Assembly: GCA_963662155.1 (NCBI GenBank)
Contig: OY759274.1
Coordinates: 42,638,886 to 42,702,885, forward strand
Origin: Lamellibrachia columna
Taxonomy: Eukaryota; Annelida; Polychaeta; Sabellida; Siboglinidae
Direction of reading: 5' to 3'
Length of the DNA: 64,000 bases
The position numbers were made by a program, and so were the translations under genes. Shown here piece after piece: positions 23,996 through 36,011 of the stretch (the stretch's first letter is position 1; each line of letters starts with the position of its first letter). The notes beneath the pieces were generated by a model. That model was not told where the DNA came from, searched no databases, and was given only the letters and a program-made list of their open reading frames with translations.

Positions 23996-24488
23996 TGTGT
24001 CATTAGATGATATTAGATACCGTGGAGACTAACTGTTTGATGTATCAAACTATTAAGCCTAGTTATCACTGTGTAACTTCCTAATTCGTAACATTTTGTT
24101 CAATTTTACACGTTTAAGTTTCTAGTGTCATGCAAGTAATAACGCAATTTGTCCTTCAAACACTTTTATTGATAACCAACCATGCCACGTAGGCCTATAT
24201 CGTAGGCCATATGCCCTACTCCGTAGGCATTTCCCCAGAACTGGGGGCGATATTGAGACACGTGAACACACAACCACCATCTTCTTCGTGCGGGTTGTAC
24301 CTCCCAACACAGTCGGAACAGGCAAGCGCGCCACAGTGTCATCAAACGGAACATCAACGATTTCTTCCTCGTCAGGGATCGTGAAACGGTAAGCAGTAGC
24401 ACTCGTCTTACTATATTTCGTAAAAGTGACTTCAAATTCGTCAGCAAATTAATCTGTGGTTTTGACAATAATGCCCACTTAATTACGT

Positions 24489-27400
24489 ATGGCCTTCTTA
24501 GAGGCAAACATCAACATGATGTAATATTGGGAGCAAGAGTAGTTGCGTCATGTTTAAGTTTCTAGTGTCTCTATGGCCTTCTTAGAGGCAAACATCACCA
24601 TGATGTAATCGTTGGGAGCAAGAGTAGTTGCGTCATGTTTAAGTTTCTAGTGTCTCTATGGCCTTCTTAGAGGCAAACATCACCATGATGTAATCGTTTA
24701 AGTTTCTAGTGTCTCTATGGCCTTCTTAGAGGCAAACATCACCATGATGTAATCGTTGGGAGCAAGAGTAGTTGCGTCATGTTTAAGTTTCTAGTGTCTC
24801 TATGGCCTTCTTAGAGGCAAACATCACCATGATGTAATCGTTGGGAGCAAGAGTAGTTGCGTCATGTTTAAGTTTCTAGTGTCTCTATGGCCTTCTTAGA
24901 GGCAAACATCACCATGATGTAATCGTTGGGAGCAAGAGTAGTTGCGTCATGTTTAAGTTTCTAGTGTTTCTATGGCCTTCTTAGAGGCAAACATCACCAT
25001 GATGTAATCGTTTAAGTTTCTAGTGTCTCTATGGCCTTCTTAGAGGCAAACATCACCACGATGTAATCGTTTAAGTTTCTAGTGTCTCTATGGCCTTCTT
25101 AGGGGCAAACATCACCATGATGTAATCGTTTAAGTTTCTAGTGTCTCTATGGCCTTCTTAGAGGCAAACATCACCATGATGTAATCGTTTAAGTTTCTAG
25201 TGTCTCTATGGCCTTCTAAGAGGCAAACATCACCATGATGTAATCGTTGGGAGCAAGAGTAGTTGCGTCATGTTTAAGTTTCTAGTGTCTCTATGGCCTT
25301 CTTAGAGGCAAACATCACCATGATGTAATCGTTGGGAGCAAGAGTAGTTGCGTCATGTTTAAGTTTCTAGTGTCTCTATGGCCTTCTTAGAGGCAAACAT
25401 CACCATGATGTAATCGTTTAAGTTTCTAGTGTCTCTATGGCCTTCTTAGAGGCAAACATCACCATGATGTAATCGTTGGGAGCAAGAGTAGTTGCGTCAT
25501 GTTTAAGTTTCTAGTGTCTCTATGGCCTTCTTAGAGGCAAACATCACCATGATGTAATCGTTTAAGTTTCTAGTGTTTCTATGGCCTTCTTAGAGACAAA
25601 CATCACCATGATGTAATCATTTAAGTTTCTAGTGTCTCTATGGCCTTCTTAGAGGCAAACATCACCATGATGTAATCGTTTAAGTTTCTAGTGTCTCTAT
25701 GGCCTTCTTAGAGGCAAACATCACCATGATGTAATCGTTTAAGTTTCTAGTGTCTCTATGGCCTTCTTAGAGGCAAACATCACCATTATGTAATCGTTTA
25801 AGTTTCTAGTGCCTCTATGGCCTTCTTAGAGGCAAACATCACCATGATGTAATCGTTGGGAGCAAGAGTAGTTGCGTCATGTTTAAGTTTCTAGTGTCTC
25901 TATGGCCTTCTTAGAGGCAAACATCACCATGATGTAATCGTTGGGAGCAAGAGTAGTTGCGTCATGTTTAAGTTTCTAGTGTCTCTATGGCCTTCTTAGA
26001 GGCAAACATCACCATGATGTAATCGTTTAAGTTTCTAGTGTCTCTATGGCCTTCTTAGAGGCAAACATCACCATGATGTAATCGTTGGGAGCAAGAGTAG
26101 TTGCGTCATGTTTAAGTTTCTAGTGTCTCTATGGCCTTCTTATTGGCAAACATCACCATGATGTAATCGTTTAAGTTTCTAGTGTCTCTATGGCCTTCTT
26201 AGAGGCAAACATCACCATGATGTAATCGTTTAAGTTTCTAGTGTCTCTATGGCCTTCTTAGAGGCAAACATCACCATGATGTAATCGTTTAAGTTTCTAG
26301 TGTCTCTATGGCCTTCTTAGAGGCAAACATCACCATGATGTAATCGTTGGGAGCAAGAGTAGTTGCGTCATGTTTAAGTTTCTAGTGTCTCTATGGCCTT
26401 CTTAGAGGCAAACATCACCATGATGTAATCGTTGGGAGCAAGAGTAGTTGCGTCATGTTTAAGTTTCTAGTGTCTCTATGGCCTTCTTAGAGGCAAACAT
26501 CACCATGATGTAATCGTTGGGAGCAAGAGTAGTTGCGTCATGTTTAAGTTTCTAGTGTCTCTATGGCCTTCTTAGAGGCAAACATCACCATGATGTAATC
26601 GTTGGGAGCAAGAGTAGTTGCGTCATGTTTAAGTTTCTAGTGTCTCTATGGCCTTCTTAGAGGCAAACATCACCATGATGTAATCGTTTAAGTTTCTAGT
26701 GTCTCTATGGCCTTCTTAGAGGCAAACATCACCATGATGTAATCATTGGGAGCAAGAGTAGTTGCGTCATGTTTAAGTTTCTAGTGTCTCTATGGCCTTC
26801 TTAGAGGCAAACATCACCATGATGTAATCGTTGGGAGCAAGAGTAGTTGCGTCATGTTTAAGTTTCTAGTGTCTCTATGGCCTTCTTAGAGGCAAACATC
26901 ACCATGATGTAATCGTTTAAGTTTCTAGTGTCTCTATGGCCTTCTTAGAGGCAAACATCACCATGATGTAATCTTTGGGAGCAAGAGTAGTTGCGTCATG
27001 TTTAAGTTTCTAGTGTCTCTATGGCCTTCTTAGAGGCAAACATCACCATGATGTAATCGTTGGGAGCAAGAGTAGTTGCGTCATGTTTAAGTTTCTAGTG
27101 TCTCTATGGCCTTCTTAGAGGCAAACATCACCATGATGTAATCGTTGGGAGCAAGAGTAGTTGCGTCATGTTTAAGTTTCTAGTGTCTCTATGGCCTTCT
27201 TAGAGGCAAACATCACCATGATGTAATCGTTGGGAGCAAGAGTAGTTGCGTCATGTTTAAGTTTCTAGTGTCTCTATGGCCTTCTTAGAGGCAAACACCA
27301 CCATGATGTAATCGTTGGGAGCAAGAGTAGTTGCGTCATGTTTAAGTTTCTAGTGTCCCTATGGCCTTCTTAGAGGCAAACACCACCATGATGTAATCGT

Positions 27401-30400
27401 TGGGAGCAAGAGTAGTTGCGTCATGTTTAAGTTTCTAGTGTCCCTATGGCCTTCTTAGAGGCAAACACCACCATGATGTAATCGTTGGGAGCAAGAGTAG
27501 TTGCGTCATGTTTAAGTTTCTAGTGTCTCTATGGCCTTCTTAGAGGCAAACATCACCATGATGTAATCGTTGGGAGCAAGAGTAGTTGCGTCATGTTTAA
27601 GTTTCTAGTGTCTCTATGGCCTTCTTAGAGGCAAACATCACCATGATGTAATCGTTGGGAGCAAGAGTAGTTGCGTCATGTTTAAGTTTCTAGTGTCTCT
27701 ATGGCCTTCTTAGAGGCAAACACCACCATGATGTAATCGTTGGGAGCAAGAGTAGTTGCGTCATGTTTAAGTTTCTAGTGTCTCTATGGCCTTCTTAGAG
27801 GCAAACACCACCATGATGTAATCGTTGGGAGCAAGAGTAGTTGCGTCATGTTTAAGTTTCTAGTGTCTCTATGGCCTTCTTAGAGGCAAACACCACCATG
27901 ATGTAATCGTTGGGAGCAAGAGTAGTTGCGTCATGTTTAAGTTTCTAGTGTCTCTATGGCCTTCTTAGAGGCAAACACCACCATGATGTAATCGTTGGGA
28001 GCAAGAGTAGTTGCGTCATGTTTAAGTTACTAGTGTCTCTATGGCCTTCTTAGAGGCAAACACCACCATGATGTAATCGTTGGGAGCAAGAGTAGTTGCG
28101 TCATGTTTAAGTTTCTAGTGTCTCTATGGCCTTCTTAGAGGCAAACACCACCATGTTGTAATCGTTGGGAGCAAGAGTAGTTGCGTCATGTTTAAGTTTC
28201 TAGTGTCTCTATGGCCTTCTTAGAGGCAAACATCACCATGATGTAATCGTTGGGAGCAAGAGTAGTTGCGTCATGTTTAAGTTTCTAGTGTCTCTATGGC
28301 CTTCTTAGAGGCAAACATCACCATGATGTAATCGTTGGGAGCAAGAGTAGTTGCGTCATGTTTAAGTTTCTAGTGTCTCTATGGCCTTCTTAGAGGCAAA
28401 CATCACCATGATGTAATCGTTGGGAGCAAGAGTAGTTGCGTCATGTTTAAGTTTCTAGTGTCTCTATGGCCTTCTTAGAGGCAAACATCACCATGATGTA
28501 ATCGTTGGGAGCAAGAGTAGTTGCGTCATGTTTAAGTTTCTAGTGTCTCTATGGCCTTCTTAGAGGCAAACATCACCATGATGTAATCGTTGGGAGCAAG
28601 AGTAGTTGCGTCATGTTTAAGTTTCTAGTGTCTCTATGGCCTTCTTAGAGGCAAACATCACCATGATGTAATCGTTTAAGTTTCTAGTGTCTCTATGGCC
28701 TTCTTAGAGGCAAACATCACCATGATGTAATCATTGGGAGCAAGAGTAGTTGCGTCATGTTTAAGTTTCTAGTGTCTCTATGGCCTTCTTAGAGGCAAAC
28801 ATCACCATGATGTAATCGTTGGGAGCAAGAGTAGTTGCGTCATGTTTAAGTTTCTAGTGTCTCTATGGCCTTCTTAGAGGCAAACATCACCATGATGTAA
28901 TCGTTTAAGTTTCTAGTGTCTCTATGGCCTTCTTAGAGGCAAACATCACCATGATGTAATCTTTGGGAGCAAGAGTAGTTGCGTCATGTTTAAGTTTCTA
29001 GTGTCTCTATGGCCTTCTTAGAGGCAAACATCACCATGATGTAATCGTTGGGAGCAAGAGTAGTTGCGTCATGTTTAAGTTTCTAGTGTCTCTATGGCCT
29101 TCTTAGAGGCAAACATCACCATGATGTAATCGTTGGGAGCAAGAGTAGTTGCGTCATGTTTAAGTTTCTAGTGTCTCTATGGCCTTCTTAGAGGCAAACA
29201 TCACCATGATGTAATCGTTGGGAGCAAGAGTAGTTGCGTCATGTTTAAGTTTCTAGTGTCTCTATGGCCTTCTTAGAGGCAAACACCACCATGATGTAAT
29301 CGTTGGGAGCAAGAGTAGTTGCGTCATGTTTAAGTTTCTAGTGTCTCTATGGCCTTCTTAGAGGCAAACATCACCATGATGTAATCGTTGGGAGCAAGAG
29401 TAGTTGCGTCATGTTTAAGTTTCTAGTGTCTCTATGGCCTTCTTAGAGGCAAACATCACCATGATGTAATCGTTGGGAGCAAGAGTAGTTGCGTCATGTT
29501 TAAGTTTCTAGTGTCTCTATGGCCTTCTTAGAGGCAAACATCACCATGATGTAGTCGTTGGGAGCAAGAGTAGTTGCGTCATGTTTAAGTTTCTAGTGTC
29601 TCTATGGCCTTCTTAGAGGCAAACATCACCATGATGTAGTCGTTGGGAGCAAGAGTAGTTGCGTCATGTTTAAGTTTCTAGTGTCTCTATGGCCTTCTTA
29701 GAGGCAAACACCACCATGATGTAATCGTTGGGAGCAAGAGTAGTTGCGTCATGTTTAAGTTTCTAGTGTCTCTATGGCCTTCTTAGAGGCAAACACCACC
29801 ATGATGTAATCGTTGGGAGCAAGAGTAGTTGCGTCATGTTTAAGTTTCTAGTGTCTCTATGGCCTTCTTAGAGGCAAACACCACCATGATGTAATCGTTG
29901 GGAGCAAGAGTAGTTGCGTCATGTTTAAGTTTCTAGTGTCTCTATGGCCTTCTTAGAGGCAAACACCACCATGATGTAATCGTTGGGAGCAAGAGTAGTT
30001 GCGTCATGTTTAAGTTTCTAGTGTCTCTATGGCCTTCTTAGAGGCAAACACCACCATGATGTAATCGTTGGGAGCAAGAGTAGTTGCGTCATGTTTAAGT
30101 TTCTAGTGTCTCTATGGCCTTCTTAGAGGCAAACACCACCATGATGTAATCGTTGGGAGCAAGAGTAGTTGCGTCATGTTTAAGTTTCTAGTGTCTCTAT
30201 GGCCTTCTTAGAGGCAAACACCACCATGATGTAATCGTTGGGAGCAAGAGTAGTTGCGTCATGTTTAAGTTTCTAGTGTCTCTATGGCCTTCTTAGAGGC
30301 AAACACCACCATGATGTAATCGTTGGGAGCAAGAGTAGTTGCGTCATGTTTAAGTTTCTAGTGTCTCTATTGGCTTCTTAGAGGCAAACATCACCATGAT

Positions 30401-30774
30401 GTAATCGTTGGGAGCAAGAGTAGTTGCGTCATGTTTAAGTTTCTAGTGTCTCTATGGCCTTCTTAGAGGCAAACATCACCATGATGTAATCGTTGGGAGC
30501 AAGAGTAGTTGCGTCATGTTTAAGTTTCTAGTGTCTCTATGGCCTTCTTAGAGGCAAACATCACCATGATGTAATCGTTGGGAGCAAGAGTAGTTGCGTC
30601 ATGTTTAAGTTTCTAGTGTCTCTATGGCCTTCTTAGAGGCAAACATCACCATGATGTAATCGTTGGGAGCAAGAGTAGTTGCGTCATGTTTAAGTTTCTA
30701 GTGTCTCTATGGCCTTCTTAGAGGCAAACATCACCATGATGTAATCGTTGGGAGCAAGAGTAGTTGCGTCATGT
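24489..30774. repeat. 6.3-kb satellite of 85-bp and 59-bp units
   Basis: The long unit is 85 bases. The short unit (59) lacks a 26-base piece starting TTGGGAGCAAGAGTAG. Short and long units are mixed from 24.5 to 27.0 kb and again at 28.65-28.97 kb; 27.0-28.6 and 29.0-30.7 kb are almost pure 85-bp units. Variants such as CACCACC for CATCACC come in runs. Read on minus, the unit contains the transposase codons for APNDYIMVMFASKKAI, plus a segment (ACTAGAAACTTAAAC) that also occurs once outside the array at 24112-24126. Confidence 0.97.
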
Positions 30775-31084
30775 TCTTCTTCACCCCTGTTTACTATCGG
30801 TAGATCTGCCACTACTTCGTTTTTATCAGAATCTGACTGGAGCCGAACTTCTATGTGTTTACAGACTGCTTTCTTTGTACACTTCGGTGGTTTAGGGCTA
30901 TTCTGTTTAAGCGTGTATCGAGTGAGTTGTTGCTTCTCGGACGTGTCTGTGAAGATACGCGATCGACCACGTTTTCGTCCTTTAACAGGCTGTGTTCGTG
31001 GCTTTGTTACCGGAATAAGGTCTGATGTCACTCGGCGAAGAATATGTCGATGTTGGTGGCCTGTCATGCTTCTGAGGGACATGA

Positions 31085-31290
31085 TACGATGCTGTCTGCT
31101 GCTATGGTCCAGGAGACAGTGTTGTCCGCTGCTGTGGTCCAGGAGGCGATGTTTTCTGCTGCTGTGGTCCAGGAGGCGGTGTTGTCTGCTGCTGTGGTCC
31201 AGGAGGCGGTGTTGTCCGTTGCTGTGGTCCAGGAGGTGGTGTTATATGCTGCTGTGGTTCAGGAGGCGGTGTTGTCTGCTGCTGTGGTCC
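31085..31290. repeat. 30-bp minisatellite, about 7 copies
   Basis: Unit contains GCTGCTGTGGTCCAGGAGGC. On minus it can be read as TTPPPGPQQQ repeats in one frame, at the place where the transposase catalytic core should be. Confidence 0.9.
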
Positions 31291-31999
31291 ATGGGCTTTG
31301 TTGTCCTAGGTGTAATCTGCCCGACCTGTTTGGAGTGTGAACGGTGCTGATACCCGATTAATCCAGTTTGTAGATTTGTGCTTTGCCAAATTTGTGTTTG
31401 ACCAAGAGAGCCTTCAAATTAGTGAAGAACCTATCGATATATACTCCGATGAAGCATATTGCGCGTAAAATGCGCGTAGGCTCAGGCTTTCGGGGATTAT
31501 TCGTTTCATTTCTCTTCATGAAACCGGCGAGCCAATCGCTTCCTGTCTACCCTGTCTCACATCAAGACGGCGGCGTACTGCTTTCTCACGCCAGGGCGGC
31601 GGCATGTTGGTTTCGTTCTGCAACGCAAGTTCGTGGTTAGTTTCTTGGTTGGCTTTGTAGACGGGCCGTCGAACATTCCTGAATATGTCTTTAAAGGTTC
31701 GGCAAGTTAATTTTCTTCGTTTTTGTTGGACACCAGCCGATGCGAAAAATTGGTCATCAATTCAAATATAGCTTGACCCTCTAACCGCATCTAACCGCAT
31801 ATTGACGTATCTTGCTAACGTGTGGCAGATCTAGTTTCAGAGCAACTCGACAAACGGATCTCCCATCAATCACGACCTGGTTCACTGCGTCCTGCATGAC
31901 GTCATCTGGTGTCTCACCGCTGTTAGTTTTACGTGTGTACGTTCGCACTGTGTCTCAATGCCCGTGCACGTTCTTTTTGAAACGAAACAATAAAACGTT

Positions 32000-32108
32000 C
32001 AGTCAAATCACCAAGGCATACTATTGAAGGCCAAATAACCAAGGCCTGCTATTAAAGGTCAAATAACCAAGACCTACTTTTAAAGGTCAAATAACTAAGG
32101 CCTACTAT
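32000..32108. repeat. 27/28-bp tandem repeat, four copies
   Basis: Unit contains AAATAACCAAGGCCTACTAT; copies differ by a few bases. Confidence 0.9.
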
Positions 32109-32265
32109 TAAATCATTAAGATAAAAGCCTTGAACGTATTTCGTGCTGCGTAAGTATGGTAATGCAATATGTACATTGCACACCTATCTAACATAGGGCC
32201 TACTTGTAATGACAACATTTATAAGTTAAGTTAAACGTTTAGTGCACTAGTAGAATCAAGCTTGA

Positions 32266-32740
32266 TTTACCGTGACCGTAGCGCTTGGGGCACGATGCAC
32301 ACTGAGCCTGGTGCCCCAAGCATGATAGGAGGGTAGTGCCTCATCCACCACCTGTCCCTATCGTTATGTATTCTGGTTGATATACAACTTTCGCCACTTA
32401 TTATCACCCACAGAACGCAGACAAATAAGCTAATTATTAACAACTAATAAAATAAGCTTCATATTTACCAATGCATTTTGAAATGTGAACCACACTATCA
32501 GAATCGGAATTACATTTGCTGCTCAAAAACTACAAAATTCGATAAGTTTAAGCAAAATAACGTCAACTCGCTCAAACGTACTGGCAATGTGCGCGGTATG
32601 ACGCAGACTACAATGTCGCGTCATCAGCCTCCGCTACTGTAAATTGAACAAATGACACCCAATGAGTATGGTGCCCCACTGAGCATGGTGCTTCACTGAG
32701 CATGGTGCCCCACTGAGCATGGTGCCCCGGTCTCCCCTAT
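32266..32740. mobile_element. possible non-autonomous DNA element with GGGGCACCATGC-type ends
   Basis: The right end, read inward on minus, starts AGGGGAGACCGGGGCACCAT and holds three TGAGCATGGTGCCCCAC-type repeats. The left end has ACCGTAGCGCTTGGGGCACG and related GGTGCCCCAAGC. Similar motifs occur at 23.68-23.99 kb. Target duplications were not resolved, so the boundaries are approximate. Confidence 0.4.
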
Positions 32741-32744
32741 TAAT

Positions 32745-34345
32745 CTCTGCCTACTCTAGCTTGTATGCGGCGATGTAAGGATTAATTAGTTAAACAGGAA
32801 TCAAACTATTATAATCTTTATGAATTTTCAGGATTGAAAGTCGGAAAGATCGGGAAAAAGAAGCCGAAGATATCGGCTTTGCCCTGGCTTTGTCATTTGA
32901 CAATGGCAGCGATGTTGTTGTCGTCTGCTTTCATTCCATAAATTCAAAGTAATCATTTGTATAATGTGGAAAAAAATCATCCATGTATTATAGTATTAAA
33001 ACGTGTTACACATTGTTGGTACTCTCTGCTTTTTGTCAGTTGATTAAAATGCAATGAACGTGCATTTCCCTTTCAGAAAGTTGTATGTCCCAACATCGAT
33101 ATGTCTTCATTCAGTGGAAATGTTTTAGTTGAATACTTTACGGAATATGCACTTCTATACATCATCGTAGGTACAAGAACTGTACGTGTTAGTCATAATC
33201 TCAGTTGAAGCTTGCATAGTTTTTTATGACTTATAAATCAAGACTTTTAATTATCACAATTGTTATTGCCACGAAAGTAACTGCATTGTTTAAATAACAC
33301 ATAGTGAAACTAGTTAATAATTATGAACTATTCAACACAGATGGAGTTTTCATTTGTAATCGTCAACAACTTTCGAGTAATCATACTCGAACTGAATTAT
33401 ATTGGTCAAAAAGGCCAAGTAATCGTGTGCTCGATTACATTGCCAAAGTAATCGTAATTGATTACACTGCTAATGCAATCGTAATCATGATTACAATCGC
33501 AATTACAAATGTTCTTGTGCACGCCTGTTAACTCTGTTTCCCAGGGATCACATTGATTAGAATGACAACATGAGGGTTTTTATTTATTTCATTATGTCAA
33601 TTATATTCTTGAATGTAATTATGATGACATGCAAAAGTAATCATAATCAAAAACACAATGACAGTTTCTAAGTAATCATTCTTGTAACCATACTCAATCT
33701 CTCCTATTCAATACAATCACATTAGATAATGAACTGCATCAATCACAGAGTAACTGAACTGCAGAGAAACTAATTGTAAAAAAACATCATGAGAGTCTTC
33801 TTTATAGGTAAACAAATCTAGTACAGGTCCACGAACAAAGTAATAATATGTTCTTTGTCTGCATATGCTGGATTCAAGACACTAGTGCATTCTACTATAT
33901 GGGCACCGACCACAGTCACTTTTCCCATAGACGACCATTATAACGTTCTTGCGCCTACATTGAAAATTTATCCTACAATTTTTTTTTATTTCACAGCACA
34001 TGACAGACACACAAAGACACCTGGTGTGTGAAATTTGTGAAAATGACATACCTCCTTTTCATACAAATTTGAGTACATCCTGCCTGATGGCCACTGTGTC
34101 CTTACACAACAGGTATATCAACTGACAAATGGCATCATTTCAAAGCTCAGATGCTACTGTGCACAAAAAGCATCACCTACACTCACTCATTCACACAATT
34201 TCTGCTCTCACTAATACACCCAAACTGCACAATTAATATTTTTCCTAGGGACTCTTCACGCAATAATTATCTGTGGTTTATTAATTCAAAACTGCTTTCA
34301 ATGAGTTTTCCATAAATCCATGTAACATTCTGTTATTGAGGTTCA
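32745..34345. other. unassigned DNA with TAATCG-rich cluster
   Basis: 33400-33530 is crowded with TAATCGTAATTGATTAC-like motifs and ends GTGCACGCCTG. This is the pattern of a hAT-type terminus (CAGGCGTGC read on minus) with subterminal repeats. No transposase and no second terminus were identified. Nothing else stands out. Confidence 0.4.
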
Positions 34346-34349
34346 TGAT

Positions 34350-34525
34350 GATGCAAGTGATTCCTCCATATCTTTACCAGATACTCATTCATTTTACACA
34401 GCTCAGTGAACTAAGGCAATGTAGAGTGAATGAAATTGCCCAAGGTTTGAAATGGCAACAAGGGGATTCGAACTTGACTTGTTCTTGCCACTACACTACC
34501 ACTCCCCAGGTGGGAGGCTCAAACC
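34350..34525 (-). mobile_element. tRNA-derived SINE, minus orientation, head end
   Basis: Read on minus: an A-box-like GTGGTAGTGTAGTGGCAAG, a B-box-like GTTCGAATCCC (at about 34466-34476), then the body that also occurs at 51.4, 61.9 and 35.7 kb (ATTTCATTCACTC..., TCAGTTCACTCAGCTGTATA-like, ATGAGTACCTGG-like). Its head merges directly into the 42-bp array. Confidence 0.75.
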
Positions 34526-35669
34526 CTTGTCACTACACTACCACTCCCCAGGTGGGAGGCTCAAACCCTTGTCACTACACTACCACTCCCCAGGTGGGAG
34601 GCTCAGACCCTTGTCACTACACTACTGCTCCCCAGGTGGGAGGCTCAGACCCTTGTCACTACACTATACCACTCCCCAGGTGGGAGGCTCAGACCCTTGT
34701 CACTACACTACCACTCCCCAGGTGGGAGGCTCAGACCCTTGTCACTACACTACCACTCCCCATGTGGGAGGCTCAGACCCTTGTCACTACACTACCGCTC
34801 CCCAGGTGGGAGGCTTGGACCCTTGTCACTACACTACCACTCCCCATGTGGGAGGCTCGGACCCTTGCCACTACACTACCACTCCCCATGTGGGAGGCTC
34901 GGACCCTTGCCACTACACTACCACTCCCCAGGTGGGAGGCTCGGACCCTTGCCACTACACTACCACTCCCCAGGTGGGAGGCTGGGACCCTTGCCACTAC
35001 ACTACCACTCCCCAGGTGGGAGGCTCAAACCCTTGTCACTACACTACCACTCCCCAGATGGGAGGCTCAAACCCTTGTCACTACACTACCACTCCCCAGG
35101 TGGGAGGCTCAGACCCTTGTCACTACACTACTGCTCCCCAGGTGGGAGGCTCAGACCCTTGTCACTACACTACCACTCCCCAGGTGGGAGGCTCAGACCC
35201 TTGTCACTACACTACCACTCCCCAGGTGGGAGGCTCAGACCCTTGTCACTACACTACCACTCCCCATGTGGGAGGCTCAGACCCTTGTCACTACACTACC
35301 GCTCCCCAGGTGGGAGGCTCGGACCCTTGTCACTACACTACCACTCCCCATGTGGGAGGCTCGGACCCATGCCACTACACTACCACTCCCCATGTGGGAG
35401 GCTCGGACTCTTGCCACTACACTACCACTCCCCAGGTGGGAGGCTCGGACCCTTGCCACTACACTACCACTCCCCAGGTGGGAGGCTCGGACCCTTGCCA
35501 CTACACTACCACTCCCCAGGTGGGAGGCTCGGACCCTTGCCACTACACTACCACTCCCCAGGTGGGAGGCTCGGACCCTTGCCACTACACTATCACTCCA
35601 CAGGTGGGAGGCTCGGACCCTTGCCACTACACTATCACTCCACAGGTGGGAGGCTCGGACCCTTGCCAC
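34484..35669. repeat. 42-bp minisatellite, about 28 copies, SINE-head-like
   Basis: Unit contains CACTACACTACCACTCCCCA and GGTGGGAGGCTCRGACCCTT. On minus each unit reads GGGTYYGAGCC (B-box-like) followed by GGGGAGTGGTAGTGTAGTG (A-box-like), as in the tRNA-related head of the adjoining SINE. One unit near 34660 is 2 bases longer, which shifts the open frames. Confidence 0.95.
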
Positions 35670-35689
35670 ACCCTTTGCATTACTGTGCA

Positions 35690-35807
35690 TAGACTATTCG
35701 TTCACATATCCACCACTGTCTATAGCCAGGTACTCATTTATACAGTTGAGTAAACTGAGGGATTGTGGAGTAAAAAAAATTACCAAAGCTTCAAAATAGC
35801 AAGAAGA
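35690..35807 (-). mobile_element. tRNA-derived SINE body fragment
   Basis: Minus-strand match to the SINE body (TGAGTACCTGGCTATAGACA, ACTCCACAATCCCTCAG). Its head side runs straight into the 33-bp array. Confidence 0.75.
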
Positions 35808-36011
35808 TCTATCCACAACACCACCATGCCTCACTAGTGTTCTATCCACAACACCACCATGCCTCGCTAGTGTTAAATCCACAACACCACCACGCCTCGC
35901 TAGTGTTCTATCCACAACACCACCATGCCCTACTAGTGTTTATCTACAACACCACCATGCCCCATTATTGTTCTATCCACAACACCACCATCCCCCACTA
36001 GTGTTCTATTC
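35808..36011. repeat. 33-bp minisatellite, left part, about 6 copies
   Basis: Unit contains TCTATCCACAACACCACCAT then GCC..ACTAGTGT. The array resumes at 37170, beyond a LINE insertion. Confidence 0.93.

Larger units (their letters stand above)
24166..31950 (-). pseudogene. pogo/Tigger-type transposase gene, fragmented and invaded by satellite
   Basis: Minus-strand pieces occur in the order expected for a pogo-superfamily transposase. A psq-type helix-turn-helix N-terminus (31949-31790: VRTYTRKTNSGE, DDVMQDAVNQVV, GRSVCRVA) comes first. A linker to the catalytic domain follows (31540-31330: DWLAGFMKRN, RKPEPTRILRA, FFTNLKALL, then IYKLD followed by TAA where E is expected, and SGISTVHTPN). 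The C-terminal linker is at 31082-30775 (GRKRGRSRIFTDTSEKQ) with LAPNDYIMVMFASKKAI. The last domain is at 24480-24200 (DEFEVTFTKYSKTSATAYRF, PDEEEIVDVPFDDTVARLP). Most of the DDE core is absent; its place is taken by a 30-bp repeat. The tail is split by the 6.3-kb satellite. The start codon position reads ACA. This is a dead gene; the host or element of origin is not determined. Confidence 0.75.

Noticed and set aside
24489..30774. CRISPR-like array
   Set aside because: Repeats are directly head-to-tail with no unique spacers, and the genome is animal.
34336..35799. Open frames of 331-487 codons on plus
   Set aside because: Products of the 42-bp minisatellite; three overlapping frames are equally open and a 2-base insertion switches between them.
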